The notes beneath the pieces were generated by a model. The model did not search any database and was not told where the DNA came from. It saw nothing but the letters and a program-made list of their open reading frames with translations. The translations under genes and the position numbers were made by a program. DNA of 64,000 nt from Oscillospiraceae bacterium (GTDB lineage: Bacteria; Bacillota; Clostridia; Oscillospirales; Ruminococcaceae), in contig JAHHTP010000002.1 in assembly GCA_020024615.1 (NCBI GenBank), positions 20,699 through 84,698 of the forward strand, in the 5' to 3' direction. Numbering within the stretch: position 1 is the stretch's first letter; the number at the start of each line of letters is the position of its first letter. Below, piece after piece: positions 52,602 through 62,039 of the stretch.

Positions 52602-54659
52602 TTATTTTTCATCCAGCAGCATGGTGGCAATGCCATTTTGCAGGCAGTAATCCAGCATCAGCTGTCGAACGCCGTTTTCAAATGCTACGGTGACGGTATC
52701 TCCATCTCGGGATAAAATCTCACCGACACCATACGCTTTATGCTTTAATCGTTGTTTATCTCCTGCCTGTCCTTGCGACAGCCGGCTAATAAATCTCGAA
52801 CAACGCACCGTTCTTCCCCAATATTTAAATGAGGAATACACTGTGAATTTCTGTTTGGCGCGGGTGGCTGCAACATAAAAAAGCCGGGTTTGCGCTTCTA
52901 AATTTTCGGTTTTCTCAGCAGCGGAAGCATCCTCATCCATATGGCTTGGCAAGCACCCTTCCACTGCATCCAGCAAATACACCTCGTCAAACTCCAATCC
53001 CTTCGCACCATGAATGGTAGTCAGGGTAATTGGCGCATACGCATGCTGCACCTGCTGTGATTCAAACGCCTCTGTCTGCTCTAACAGCAACAGGAATGTG
53101 GCAAGATTTGTTGCCTTTTGAGCCATCTCCCGCAGATGATACATTGCAATTGCAACAGCTGGTTGTAGATCTTCCTCGCTTTTTCCCTTTCCTGCAAGAC
53201 AGTTTGCATACCGCAATGTATTCATCACTGTATCAAAAATCTGCATGCCATTCTGTTTCTGCATCAGCGAAATCGCATTTGCTGTATCTGATGCGTGCTT
53301 TTTTTCATATCGGGAAAGCTCACATACCATCCCAGCATAGAATCCATTGGGAAAGCGAAGCAGATATTGCTTCATCGCCTGTGTATCCACCTTACAAAAC
53401 CACAGTAATTTTGCTGCCGCTTCAAATAATTCTATATCTTTGGGGGCTGCCGCATACAATAAAAGCTGCTTAAATCCCTTCACCGCTGGACAGCTCGAAA
53501 ATGAAAAATCCCGGTCACGCCGATAATAATCAACACCTGCTTCGGTCAAGGCTTTGGCAACTGACAACAGTGATACATTATAGGAAGCCAGCACCGCAGC
53601 CGTTTTCCCTTTGGAAAGCTGCTTTAAAGAATCCACCAGTGTTTGTGTCTGTTGGTTGTAATCCACAAGTGGCGTGATTGCAATGGAATGCTCCCCTGAA
53701 CGAGCAGCAACCATATTTTTTTGAAATCTGTCCTTATTGCTGCGAATTACAATATCAGCAGCAGCCACCAGATCTTTCGGGCAACGGTAATTGGTTTCCA
53801 GACGCAACATTTGTGCATTCGGGTGATCGTCCGGAAATTTTAACAGCTGCTTGGGTGATGCTCCACGAAAATCATAAATGGTCTGATCTTCATCGCCGAC
53901 AAAAAACACCCGCTTGCCTTGGGCTAAAATCGAGATAATCTCATGCTGCAAGAGTGACGCATCCTGCGCTTCATCTAAAAAAATCCATTTCCAAGAAGCC
54001 GTGATTTTCTTCCGGAAAGACGGCAGACGTGTCAGAACCTGTAATGCAAATGTCTGCATATCATCATAATCCATCAGATGATGTTCATTTTTCAGTGCTA
54101 CATAATCCGTAAATAACTGATCTAATTGACATCCGCAATCCTGCTTTTTCAACTGCGAAATCGGCTGCATGCGGTTTACAACCTGCCCGATTCTTGCAAG
54201 CAGGTCATCCAGCTGCTCCGCGGTAAAAAATCCGTCAGTCTGTCTGGTCAAAGCCGTTTTCAGCAGTGTCTGCGGCTTTAGCGCATAAGAGGAGCCATCT
54301 AAAAGGGTGGGCATCGTTCGATTATATGCTCTGGAGTACTGCCGCAAAATCTGAAAACACAAACTATGTACCGTTGAAAACCGCGGTGCGACTGGTACAA
54401 GTTCTCCAAACAGCGATTCAAAACGCCTCCCGATATCCCTTGCTGAAGCACGGTTATAGCTCAACGCAATGATTTCATTCTGGTGGTAGTTTTCATATAA
54501 TAGCATCTGCGCAATGCGGCTGACTAAAACAGTAGTCTTGCCCGATCCGGGAACGGCCAGCAGCAGCGTATCAGATTGGCCGCTTAAAATAGCCTGCTCC
54601 TGCTGCTGACTGCACTCGATTTGTTTATGTTTGAGGTAATCGACAATATTGTCGCTCAT
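52602..54659 (-). CDS. UvrD/PcrA-type superfamily 1 helicase
   Basis: The 685-residue helicase has Walker A LLAVPGSGKTTVLVSRIAQM near residue 37, Walker B/motif II FLDEAQDAS, motif III GDEDQTIYDFRGA, motif IV LRLETNYRCP, motif V TTIHGAKGLEFDEVYLL and motif VI RLFYVAATRAKQKF. DEAQ replaces the DEXQ of PcrA within normal range. It may act in DNA repair; the true PcrA is expected elsewhere. ATG 54659 overlaps the U32 stop (ATGA); a longer frame to 54752 lies inside the U32 gene. Confidence 0.9.
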   Translation of the reverse strand: MSDNIVDYLKHKQIECSQQQEQAILSGQSDTLLLAVPGSGKTTVLVSRIAQMLLYENYHQNEIIALSYNRASARDIGRRFESLFGELVPVAPRFSTVHSLCFQILRQYSRAYNRTMPTLLDGSSYALKPQTLLKTALTRQTDGFFTAEQLDDLLARIGQVVNRMQPISQLKKQDCGCQLDQLFTDYVALKNEHHLMDYDDMQTFALQVLTRLPSFRKKITASWKWIFLDEAQDASLLQHEIISILAQGKRVFFVGDEDQTIYDFRGASPKQLLKFPDDHPNAQMLRLETNYRCPKDLVAAADIVIRSNKDRFQKNMVAARSGEHSIAITPLVDYNQQTQTLVDSLKQLSKGKTAAVLASYNVSLLSVAKALTEAGVDYYRRDRDFSFSSCPAVKGFKQLLLYAAAPKDIELFEAAAKLLWFCKVDTQAMKQYLLRFPNGFYAGMVCELSRYEKKHASDTANAISLMQKQNGMQIFDTVMNTLRYANCLAGKGKSEEDLQPAVAIAMYHLREMAQKATNLATFLLLLEQTEAFESQQVQHAYAPITLTTIHGAKGLEFDEVYLLDAVEGCLPSHMDEDASAAEKTENLEAQTRLFYVAATRAKQKFTVYSSFKYWGRTVRCSRFISRLSQGQAGDKQRLKHKAYGVGEILSRDGDTVTVAFENGVRQLMLDYCLQNGIATMLLDEK

Positions 54660-55894
54660 TCGGTCGCTTCCCCGAATCTTGCCATGCGGAAGATGGAGCC
54701 CGGTTTCAGCGGCGTTTCGCAAGGGAAAGAAATCTTCTCCTGTGGATGACATGCAAACGGCACTTCCTCCCCGTTATGGTCACAGATCTTTTCAATGGTT
54801 ACGGTAAACGGTTTGGATTTCGGCATTAAAATCTCTCCCGTATCACCGACGCTAAACTTATTCTTCTGTGTCGCATAAGCAACCCCGTCTTTCCAGTCAT
54901 CAATGATCGCCATAACATCATACGAACGGATATAGCCCCCAGTTTCATAGTACTGATCCGGTGTATTGAAATAAAATCCAGTGGAATAACGACGATGACT
55001 GACTTTAGTGATTTCCTGATTCAGCCAGTCCGGAAGCACAAAATGCTCTGGATCTTTTAAATATTCATCCACTGCCATACGATAGGCGTTGGTCACAACC
55101 GAAACATAGTAAGAAGATTTGGCTCTACCCTCAATTTTCAAGCTGGTAACACCAGAATCAATAATCTGGCCAATGTACGGCAACAGACACATATCCTTTG
55201 CATTTAGAATATAACTTCCGTTTTCATCCTCGCCAATCGGAAAATACTGTCCTGGGCGTTTCTCCTCAACCAGATGATAGTTCCAGCGGCATGGCTGCGC
55301 GCAGGCACCGCGGTTCGGATCGCGACCGGTCATATAACTTGACAACAAGCAGCGTCCGGAAATGGACATACACATAGCACCATGTACAAACGCCTCTACT
55401 TCCGTAGTTTCCGGGATTTTTTCACAAAGTTGTGCAATTTCCTTCATGCTCATTTCACGAGCCAAAACCACACGAGCAGCACCTAATTTCGCCCACGCAT
55501 TCGCCGAAGCATAGTTAACAATACCTGCTTGTGTGGAAATATGAATTTCCACCTGTGGCGCGACTTCTTTTGCAATCATAAATACGCCCATGTCACTAAT
55601 AATAAATGCATCTACTCCACAATCTGCGGCACCTCTAAGAAAATCCGGAAGTGCGCTGATTTCGTTGTTGTGTGGCACGGTATTGCAGGTCAGATATACC
55701 TTAACACCATGAGAATGCGCGTAGTCGCACGCCTCTCTCAGCGTCTGAAAATCAAAATTTGCACTTGCCGCACGCATACCAAATGCGGTCGAACCAAGAT
55801 ACACCGCATCCGCTCCATAAGTAACAGCAGCGATTAAACATTCCATATCACCGGCAGGTGCTAAAACCTCCGGCCTGTTTGTTCTTCTTTTCAA
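54656..55894 (-). CDS. U32 family peptidase (TrhP-type tRNA hydroxylation protein)
   Basis: The 412-residue protein has PEVLAPAGDMECLIAAVTYG at the N-terminus and the U32 signature EAFVHGAMCMSISGRCLLSS with YMTGRDPNRGACAQPCRW, including the Cys cluster. Family members such as TrhP, also called peptidase U32, are needed for 5-hydroxyuridine at tRNA position 34. The start is TTG at 55894, six bases past AGGAGA; a GTG at 55927 inside mltG lacks a site. It follows mltG by 13 bases. Confidence 0.9.
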   Translation of the reverse strand: MKRRTNRPEVLAPAGDMECLIAAVTYGADAVYLGSTAFGMRAASANFDFQTLREACDYAHSHGVKVYLTCNTVPHNNEISALPDFLRGAADCGVDAFIISDMGVFMIAKEVAPQVEIHISTQAGIVNYASANAWAKLGAARVVLAREMSMKEIAQLCEKIPETTEVEAFVHGAMCMSISGRCLLSSYMTGRDPNRGACAQPCRWNYHLVEEKRPGQYFPIGEDENGSYILNAKDMCLLPYIGQIIDSGVTSLKIEGRAKSSYYVSVVTNAYRMAVDEYLKDPEHFVLPDWLNQEITKVSHRRYSTGFYFNTPDQYYETGGYIRSYDVMAIIDDWKDGVAYATQKNKFSVGDTGEILMPKSKPFTVTIEKICDHNGEEVPFACHPQEKISFPCETPLKPGSIFRMARFGEATE

Positions 55895-55907
55895 ATGAAT
55901 TCTCCTG

Positions 55908-57383
55908 TTATAATAATCCGCAAGCACGCAGATTCTTGTTGTGATCTTTTAAATTGGACGCATAGAAACACTCACCGGTTTTCAGATTGGAACAGAAATA
56001 GTAATAATCGGTTTCTGCCGGATACAGCGTCGCCATAATTGCTTGTAAACCCGGAGAACAGATCGGTCCTGGCGGCAGTCCTTCTGATTCGTAGGTGTCA
56101 TATGCCGCAATCAGTTCCTTGTTGATGATCTGCATATCCGATTTAATCTCTCTGCCGTAAACGCGGGTTGGATCCGCCTGTAATTTGGGATATTCGGCAC
56201 TATTGTTTAGTCTGTTCCAATAAACCGATGCAATATTCTTCATCTGTTCCTCGGTTTTCGACTCTGCCTGTACAATCGAGGCAAGGGTCATAAAATCTTC
56301 AAATGATATTCCCAGCTCATCCAGACGAGTATACATATCAGCATCAAATTTCTTTTCAAGGTTATATAAGAGCTTCTGGGCAACACTTACCGGATTATCG
56401 TCCTGATAAAAATCATAGGTATCCGGGAAAGCATATCCTTCCATCTTAAAATACTTCATTTCGTCATCCGAAATTTTATTTATAAAAGAATACTTAAAAT
56501 TGGTGTTGTTGATAGCATCCAGGAAAGCATCTTCTTCACAGACACCTTTTTCTTCCAACAACTTTGCCATATCCAACAAACTGCTGCCCTCTGGGAAGGT
56601 GACACGAACGATCTCTTTTGCAATATTGTACTGCTTCAATTCCATCATAATCTGCTCATAAGACATATTGGTATTCAACACAAAAGTTCCAAACTGATAT
56701 TCGCCTGTCAGATCGGCATACTTGTCAAATGCTTTGAACAAGTCGCTGGACAGGATAACCCCTTTTTCTTCCAGCAGCTGGGAAATATCATTCAAGCTTG
56801 CTCCCTTTGGTACTTCGACGATGATCTCATGATCTTTCTGATGGATGCCAAGAATATCGGTAATTCCTTCCAGCACTACATATCCAAGCCCACCGGCTGC
56901 CGCCATAATACACAGTGCAATCAGCAGATGCAGCAGAAATCGCAAAAAACGATGCTGTTTTTTGTGTTCTACCTTGTGATAACTGCGGATTTTCTGATAA
57001 TCTTTGTCATTTTCCAGATTCAGGATAAACTGTTCTTTTTTCCGACCAATACCAATCTCCGGGTTCTCATCAGAGTCAGCATTGTAAACTTTCCCCTCCT
57101 GAGCAACATCCGGGTTCTCTACTTTTTCTGAATTATCCGTTTTTTCCTCTTTGGATGCACTGCTGCCAAAACGCTTTAGCAATGCTGCAATCTCATCTTC
57201 CTGCTCCACATCTTCTTTTGGCAAATTTTCAGACTGCTGCATATCCTGCTTATTGTTCTGTTCTGGCAGATTTTGTTCTGTCTGATTTTCATCTATCTGT
57301 GGCTGATCGGAAGATTCCGTACCACCTGCATCTTTCTGCTGATCTGACAGCTTCGAAAGATTATCCTGATTTGAATCGTTCAT
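55908..57383 (-). CDS. mltG: endolytic transglycosylase MltG
   Basis: The 491-residue protein has a long acidic, Gln/Glu/Asn-rich cytoplasmic N-terminus (1-140), one membrane helix (FLRFLLHLLIALCIMAAAGG) and an external YceG/MltG domain. The catalytic Glu is in LASIVQAESKTEEQMKNIAS, followed by SVYWNRL and LQADPTRVYG. MltG cuts nascent glycan strands and helps set strand length. The disordered N-terminus is longer than in Escherichia coli but common in Clostridia. AGGAGGG precedes the ATG. Confidence 0.94.
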   Translation of the reverse strand: MNDSNQDNLSKLSDQQKDAGGTESSDQPQIDENQTEQNLPEQNNKQDMQQSENLPKEDVEQEDEIAALLKRFGSSASKEEKTDNSEKVENPDVAQEGKVYNADSDENPEIGIGRKKEQFILNLENDKDYQKIRSYHKVEHKKQHRFLRFLLHLLIALCIMAAAGGLGYVVLEGITDILGIHQKDHEIIVEVPKGASLNDISQLLEEKGVILSSDLFKAFDKYADLTGEYQFGTFVLNTNMSYEQIMMELKQYNIAKEIVRVTFPEGSSLLDMAKLLEEKGVCEEDAFLDAINNTNFKYSFINKISDDEMKYFKMEGYAFPDTYDFYQDDNPVSVAQKLLYNLEKKFDADMYTRLDELGISFEDFMTLASIVQAESKTEEQMKNIASVYWNRLNNSAEYPKLQADPTRVYGREIKSDMQIINKELIAAYDTYESEGLPPGPICSPGLQAIMATLYPAETDYYYFCSNLKTGECFYASNLKDHNKNLRACGLL

Positions 57384-57401
57384 AAATGCCCTCCTGTAAG
57401 C

Positions 57402-57974
57402 TTAAAATAAACACACACCTTTTTCAGTGGCAATTCCGTTTACAGCTATGTCATATCTATCGTATTCCCATTGCTGCTGTTCAAGCAGCAGGATATCGGG
57501 ACAAATGCCCATACTTTTTCCTGGAAAGGATCGCAAAAAACGATCGTAATATCCTTTACCGTATCCCAATCGGTAACCATTTATATCAAAAGCAAGTCCT
57601 GGCACCAGACAAAGACAGCGTCCGGTAAAAGTTGTGATTTTCTCACAGTCCTGCACCGGTTCTTTAATCCCATACATTCCAGATTTCAACTGCGAAAAAT
57701 CCGTAATGCGATAAAAATCCATCAACCCTGCATCGTTCAAACAGCGTGGAAAGCAAACAACTTTTCCCGATTCCAATGCTGCTTTGGCAATTGGCATGAC
57801 ATCTATTTCACTACCATACGCCGCATAACACAGCACCATATCGGCGCAAGTAAAAACAGCATCTTTTATCACAGAAAAATAAATATTTTCTTCAATGTTT
57901 GCTTTCTCAACCTCTGATGTGTTTTTCCGAACCATGCTATACTGTCTGCGTAGACTTTGCTTATCAGTATACAA
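57402..57974 (-). CDS. fthC: 5-formyltetrahydrofolate cyclo-ligase
   Basis: The 190-residue enzyme turns 5-formyl-THF into 5,10-methenyl-THF with ATP. The LVPGLAFDINGYRLGYGKGY and YYDRFLRSFPG motifs are diagnostic, and the N-terminal KQSLRRQYSMVRKN is typical. The start is TTG at 57974, overlapping the DJ-1 stop, with GATGAGG 12 bases before. Its presence in the thyX operon links folate salvage to dTMP synthesis. Confidence 0.93.
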   Translation of the reverse strand: MYTDKQSLRRQYSMVRKNTSEVEKANIEENIYFSVIKDAVFTCADMVLCYAAYGSEIDVMPIAKAALESGKVVCFPRCLNDAGLMDFYRITDFSQLKSGMYGIKEPVQDCEKITTFTGRCLCLVPGLAFDINGYRLGYGKGYYDRFLRSFPGKSMGICPDILLLEQQQWEYDRYDIAVNGIATEKGVCLF

Positions 57975-58509
57975 CGCTTTTCATGACCTCATCCGCTTTT
58001 TCTTTGCCGCACACCTGCTCAATTAAAGAAAATGCAAACTGATTTGCGGTTCCAGCTGCTCTTGCAGTGGTGATATTGCCCACTGTTTCCACCTCAGCAG
58101 CGGTATACACTGCACCGCCAAGCTCGGTTTCAAATCCCGGATAACAGGTTGCTTTTTTGCCATCAAGTAAACCTTTATGTCCCAGAATAGACGGAGCAGC
58201 ACAGATTGCACCAATCGGAAGCTGATGTTCTGCGCAATAATCCACTGCGTTTTGAACGGTTTTGGAAGCCTCCAAATTCAAAGTGCCCGGCATACCACCC
58301 GGCAGCACCACCATCTGACATCCGTCCATGCAAACTTCTGCCTCCGTAATATCCGCAATCACCGGAATCTTGTGGGAACTAAAAACCATTTTATCTTCAC
58401 AGCCGGTAACCGCAACAGTTCGAACATCCAGTTCTGCACGGCGCAGATAATCAATTGGGGTCATTGCCTCGGTGATTTCAAATCCCGGTGCTAAAAATAC
58501 ATATACCAT
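57964..58509 (-). CDS. DJ-1/PfpI family protein
   Basis: The 181-residue protein has the DJ-1 fold: VYVFLAPGFEITEAMTPIDY with the conserved Glu, VVLPGGMPGTLNLEAS, the nucleophile Cys in GAICAAPSILGHKG, and NITTARAAGTANQFAFSLIE. DJ-1 proteins of this type act as glyoxalase III or deglycase, or in oxidative stress; which is not decided. It overlaps fthC and follows tmk by 14 bases. Confidence 0.92.
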   Translation of the reverse strand: MVYVFLAPGFEITEAMTPIDYLRRAELDVRTVAVTGCEDKMVFSSHKIPVIADITEAEVCMDGCQMVVLPGGMPGTLNLEASKTVQNAVDYCAEHQLPIGAICAAPSILGHKGLLDGKKATCYPGFETELGGAVYTAAEVETVGNITTARAAGTANQFAFSLIEQVCGKEKADEVMKSVVY

Positions 58510-58523
58510 ATCAATATCCTTTC

Positions 58524-59186
58524 TTATAATACGGAATTTATGCTCTTGACAATTTTAGAAGTAATCTGTTCAATCGGTAGAATATCTTCCCCGTCACAGC
58601 ATGCAATCAGCTGCCAGCATTCCTTTTCTGCCGCATATTCAGCAGACTTTTTACAATCCGCCAGATACTGCTTATCCCGTTCATGCAAATCTTTTTTGCT
58701 CTCATCACCACCATAGCGTTTCTGCAATAGCTGTTCCGATGCTGCCTCAGTCATGCATAAAAAGATGACCTGATCTGGTTTAGGCAGTCCAAGCTGCTCA
58801 TACTCGTAATGCGAAAGCCACTCCAGATAGGTATCCCACTGCTCTTTCGGCAGCTTGCTCATCTGATGAATCGCATTCGAAGTGGTGTAGCGGGCTGCTA
58901 AAATCACCGCACCTTCGTTATAAGCCTGCTCCCAGTACTGTTTATAGCTGGCATAACGGTCAACTGCATAAAAGCTTGATGCCGCATAGGCGTTGACATC
59001 ACCTGGTTTGTCACCAAATGCACCAGCTAGATACATCCGTACCAAAGCGGAGGATTCGTTGCTATAATCCGGAAAAGATATTTTCATTACCTTATGATTC
59101 TTGGAAAGAATCTCATACACCCGGTCTATCTGGGTAGATTTTCCAGTTCCGTCCAGCCCATCAATCACAATCAGTTTTCCGGACAT
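58524..59186 (-). CDS. tmk: thymidylate kinase (dTMP kinase)
   Basis: The 220-residue enzyme has the P-loop IDGLDGTGKSTQIDR (about residues 8-22), KISFPDYSNESSALVRMYL, and VDRYASYKQYWEQAYNEGAV with the DR motif, as in TMP kinases. It phosphorylates dTMP to dTDP. Its ATG overlaps the thyX stop (TGATG), a direct coupling of dTMP synthesis and use. A lengthened LID part (KRYGGDESKKDLHERDKQYL) marks it as a variant form. Confidence 0.88.
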   Translation of the reverse strand: MSGKLIVIDGLDGTGKSTQIDRVYEILSKNHKVMKISFPDYSNESSALVRMYLAGAFGDKPGDVNAYAASSFYAVDRYASYKQYWEQAYNEGAVILAARYTTSNAIHQMSKLPKEQWDTYLEWLSHYEYEQLGLPKPDQVIFLCMTEAASEQLLQKRYGGDESKKDLHERDKQYLADCKKSAEYAAEKECWQLIACCDGEDILPIEQITSKIVKSINSVL

Positions 59187-59953
59187 CACACTTGTTCCTT
59201 TCTAAGATATTTCTCACGCATCTGCACCATCTGTCCACAAGTCATGTTGCCTTCCGGACATTTGCCGGATACACAGGATGGGCCAGCATATGCGAATAAA
59301 TGTGGTGCTACTTCTTTACAAAGTTTGAGCATTTCATCAGCAACTGCACGAATCTCCCACTGTGCGCGATTACAGCAGCGGTGATGAAAAAAGTTCATCA
59401 GACTTCTGGCATTCATAGTCACAACCATCTGGGTATCCGCAGCATTCGGCAATACAAATCTTGCATCCTCAATAGCCTTTTTCTCAGCTTTGCGGTCTGC
59501 TTCTTTTTCGGTTAAACCTTCTTCTAAAAAAACAGCTTTATGCTTTGCTTTTAAGATTTCGGTTAATTTATTATAGCTGTCAATCGCATCATCCATAGAT
59601 TTTTGAAAAATTGTAAGTGCATTTTCATTTGCAGCAATTTCTGGCGGTGTCACAAAAGAAAAATCCTTTTCCATAACATAACGCTGGCTCTGCACCGAAT
59701 AAGATGCAAGGCGGTGACGGGTAATCTGCGCTAAAAACGCACGGGATACTCCCTCGATTCCAAAAGTAAAGGTGCAATGTTCGATCGGGCTCTCATGTCC
59801 GATTTCGGTCAACATATTTAAAAATTTCTCAACCGCTTGTGGGGTCTGTTTGTCGTACAAGTTTTCAATCGTACTGTTGGAATAGCAGAGCTTTGCAGCA
59901 GCTGCAATTACCTTTTCTGGTTCCGGTGTGTGAGAAAGCAAAATCACTTTCAT
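59186..59953 (-). CDS. thyX: flavin-dependent thymidylate synthase
   Basis: The 255-residue enzyme methylates dUMP to dTMP with methylene-THF, NADPH and FAD. The ThyX motif RHRLASYSVQSQRY (RHRX7S) is complete, with HESPIEHCTFTFGIEGVSRA before it. The C-terminal CNRAQWEIRAVADEM carries further active-site residues. ThyX replaces ThyA and needs no dihydrofolate reductase for recycling. It leads the operon, about 35 bases after the promoter start. Confidence 0.96.
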   Translation of the reverse strand: MKVILLSHTPEPEKVIAAAAKLCYSNSTIENLYDKQTPQAVEKFLNMLTEIGHESPIEHCTFTFGIEGVSRAFLAQITRHRLASYSVQSQRYVMEKDFSFVTPPEIAANENALTIFQKSMDDAIDSYNKLTEILKAKHKAVFLEEGLTEKEADRKAEKKAIEDARFVLPNAADTQMVVTMNARSLMNFFHHRCCNRAQWEIRAVADEMLKLCKEVAPHLFAYAGPSCVSGKCPEGNMTCGQMVQMREKYLRKEQV

Positions 59954-59994
59954 ATCTATTTTTCCTCTCTTTTCTACATATTAAATCACGATAT

Positions 59995-60023
59995 ATTATA
60001 CCGCAAAACATGTCGAAAAGCAA
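59995..60023 (-). promoter_or_regulatory. promoter of the thyX operon
   Basis: Minus strand TTGCTT (60023-60018), 17-base spacer, TATAAT (60000-59995). The predicted start is near 59988. Confidence 0.8.
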
Positions 60024-60034
60024 GTATCCACATT

Positions 60035-60069
60035 AAAAATCAGGCAGCAGATAAAAATCTGCCGCCTGA
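60035..60069 (-). terminator. terminator of the phosphoesterase gene
   Basis: Minus strand TCAGGCGGCAGAT (60069-60057) pairs with ATCTGCTGCCTGA (60052-60040), one G-T pair, 4-base loop, then TTTTT. Confidence 0.9.
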
Positions 60070-60077
60070 CAACACCC

Positions 60078-60896
60078 TTATTTTACAAAAGGTACAATGC
60101 GCGCTTCTTTTCGGCTGTCTTTACAGGAAATGGTTCCCCCATCTGTATGAACCTCGGTTTCCGGCGTAAAATACACCGTCTTTAAACGGTCATCCTGTAA
60201 ATAAACTTCCCTCCAGCCCCACATATCATCCACAAATTCATTAAGAGCGTATGAATAGTTGCCATCATGAAACAGCAGTTTGCCTTCATATTCTTCGGTC
60301 TGGCAGCTTTGATCGTGTCCGCAAAACAGGCACACAACCCGCTTTTCTTCTCGCAAGAAGGTTTTAAATTCCACAGAATCCTGTTTTTGATCAAAGAAAT
60401 GTGCGCATAGAATAGTCGGCATATTCGGATATTTATCCATTTCAGAATGGATAAAACCAAGGTCTGGAGATGTATAAGTGCCGTCTGAATCCGTTTTGGG
60501 ATCAAGATCCTTTGAAAAGTTATCCAACATTAAAAACAGTGCCCCACCTAACACCATAGAAAATTGACGGTGCATTCCGGTGATTTCCTGCCATTTTGCA
60601 TCACCATACTGTTCATGATTTCCTGGAATCATATAATACTGCTTGCAGATAAGCTTGGACAGATAATCTTCTTTTAAATTGGCTGTATTGCTAATCTTAT
60701 GGTGTGGATACGAACCGCCGCAGTCCCATCCCCAATGATCCAAAGAATAATCTCCCAAAAACAAAATCGCTTCATACGCTTCCTGCTCATAGGCACGGTT
60801 CAAATCTGCAATCATCTTATGCATACGCTCTGGTGAACTGACACCATACCAATTCTGGTGACATAAATGCACATCCGACATCATCAAAAGTTTCAT
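60078..60896 (-). CDS. calcineurin-like metallophosphoesterase
   Basis: The 272-residue protein has all metal-site motifs in order: SDVHLCH (residues 7-13), LFLGDYSLDHW, IPGNHEQYG, LCAHFFDQ and LFCGHDQSC. There is no signal peptide, so it acts in the cytoplasm. The substrate is unknown. It has a promoter and a terminator of its own, so it is a single-gene unit. GGAGGG precedes the ATG. Confidence 0.9.
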   Translation of the reverse strand: MKLLMMSDVHLCHQNWYGVSSPERMHKMIADLNRAYEQEAYEAILFLGDYSLDHWGWDCGGSYPHHKISNTANLKEDYLSKLICKQYYMIPGNHEQYGDAKWQEITGMHRQFSMVLGGALFLMLDNFSKDLDPKTDSDGTYTSPDLGFIHSEMDKYPNMPTILCAHFFDQKQDSVEFKTFLREEKRVVCLFCGHDQSCQTEEYEGKLLFHDGNYSYALNEFVDDMWGWREVYLQDDRLKTVYFTPETEVHTDGGTISCKDSRKEARIVPFVK

Positions 60897-60928
60897 ATAA
60901 AAAATCCCTCCATTTTTTATTTTCTTTC

Positions 60929-60957
60929 AGTATACCCCCGAATCCACCATAAGTCAA
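60929..60957 (-). promoter_or_regulatory. promoter of the phosphoesterase gene
   Basis: Minus strand TTGACT (60957-60952), 17-base spacer, TATACT (60934-60929). The predicted start is near 60922. Confidence 0.8.
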
Positions 60958-60970
60958 GGCAATCATTTTA

Positions 60971-61001
60971 AAATAAATGCAGGTTCACGCAAGCGTGAAC
61001 C
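60971..61001 (-). terminator. terminator after the unknown-function gene
   Basis: Minus strand GGTTCACGC (61001-60993), 2-base loop, GCGTGAACC (60990-60982), then TGCATTTATTTT. The stem is perfect; the T-tract is imperfect. Confidence 0.7.
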
Positions 61002-61017
61002 CAACACAATTAAAACA

Positions 61018-61797
61018 TTATTCTTCTTCCGGAAGATCCTGCAACATCGGCGGGAAAAACTCGCCCGTTGGGAATTTGATTTTACGGAAGATCTCACATG
61101 GGTCATCTGTGGTAAACAGACATTCTTTATCTGGAACATTGAATTCATATGCCGGAACCATGACCTGCACACTTCTCTGTAAATGGATGATCGAAAATAA
61201 TCCAATGCTGACCAGCACCGCTTTCTGTCCGGTTACGCCATCAAAATTCCCTTCGAATAAATCACAGATTTCTTTTGGAATTTCATTGTATGGCTCATTA
61301 GCCACCTCTGACTTATCGCAAAGTTTGTTGGATAATACAATCGGACTGGCAACCTGAATGCAGGCTTTCGGGAACACTTCACTGCTGCGGGAAATCGGTG
61401 TAGAGCAGTCGCCACCAAACATCTTGGTTTTTCCCTCACTACCGTACAAAATCACCTTTTTATTGTAAAGTGCGATTCCGTCTACCCGCTGTGCAACCGA
61501 CAGGCCACCACTTGCCACATCCAGTGTCACCAGAAAATAATAGGTAATATCCACTGAATAGAATCCATTGTTGAATGGAACCGCCTCCACATCCATAGCG
61601 GTATGCATAACAGAAACCGATTTGCATTTGATGCTGGAAGCAGCATCAATTTTTTCCTGTGCAGCATCGGTAAAATGTACCTGCAAATCACTTAAGCAGG
61701 ATTTGTCACTGCTGCTGTCGTAGATACGGCTGGCATTGATACAAACTGCTTCCTTAAATTGGTGCATGTTCTCGTTGAACTGATTATTCTCCGGCAT
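61018..61797 (-). CDS. conserved clostridial protein of unknown function
   Basis: The 259-residue soluble protein opens FKEAVCINASRIYDSSSDKS CLSDL and continues with FYSVDITYYFLVTLDVASGG, NKKVILYGSEGKTKMFGGD, VSIGLFSIIHLQRSVQVMVP, PDKECLFTTDDPCEIFRKIK and FPTGEFFPP. This matches, from memory, a clostridial family without an assigned function. It is mostly beta-strand in pattern and has scattered Cys. GGAGG precedes ATG 61797. No clear sigma-A promoter is seen upstream; a sporulation sigma is possible. The gene stands alone, divergent from galE. Confidence 0.75.
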   Translation of the reverse strand: MPENNQFNENMHQFKEAVCINASRIYDSSSDKSCLSDLQVHFTDAAQEKIDAASSIKCKSVSVMHTAMDVEAVPFNNGFYSVDITYYFLVTLDVASGGLSVAQRVDGIALYNKKVILYGSEGKTKMFGGDCSTPISRSSEVFPKACIQVASPIVLSNKLCDKSEVANEPYNEIPKEICDLFEGNFDGVTGQKAVLVSIGLFSIIHLQRSVQVMVPAYEFNVPDKECLFTTDDPCEIFRKIKFPTGEFFPPMLQDLPEEE

Positions 61798-61965
61798 AAA
61801 AATCCTCCTTTGAAATATAACGGTATGTCACCGTTTCTGCGTGAATTGAAATCCTGTAGCATACTATGAGCATTAGGGAAAAATAGTTCCAAAAATCATT
61901 TGTTTTTTATCAGAAAATGCTTTTTTATTACGAAATATCAAAATAACAGCGCAATATGTTTTACT

Positions 61966-61994
61966 TGACAAAAGGTGCAAGTTGTACTATTATT
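61966..61994 (+). promoter_or_regulatory. promoter of galE
   Basis: TTGACA (61966-61971), 17-base spacer, TATTAT (61989-61994). The leader is about 40 bases. Confidence 0.85.
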
Positions 61995-62039
61995 ATGATA
62001 AGGAAAAATCTTCATTTTTATATGGTTCAGGAGGTACAT

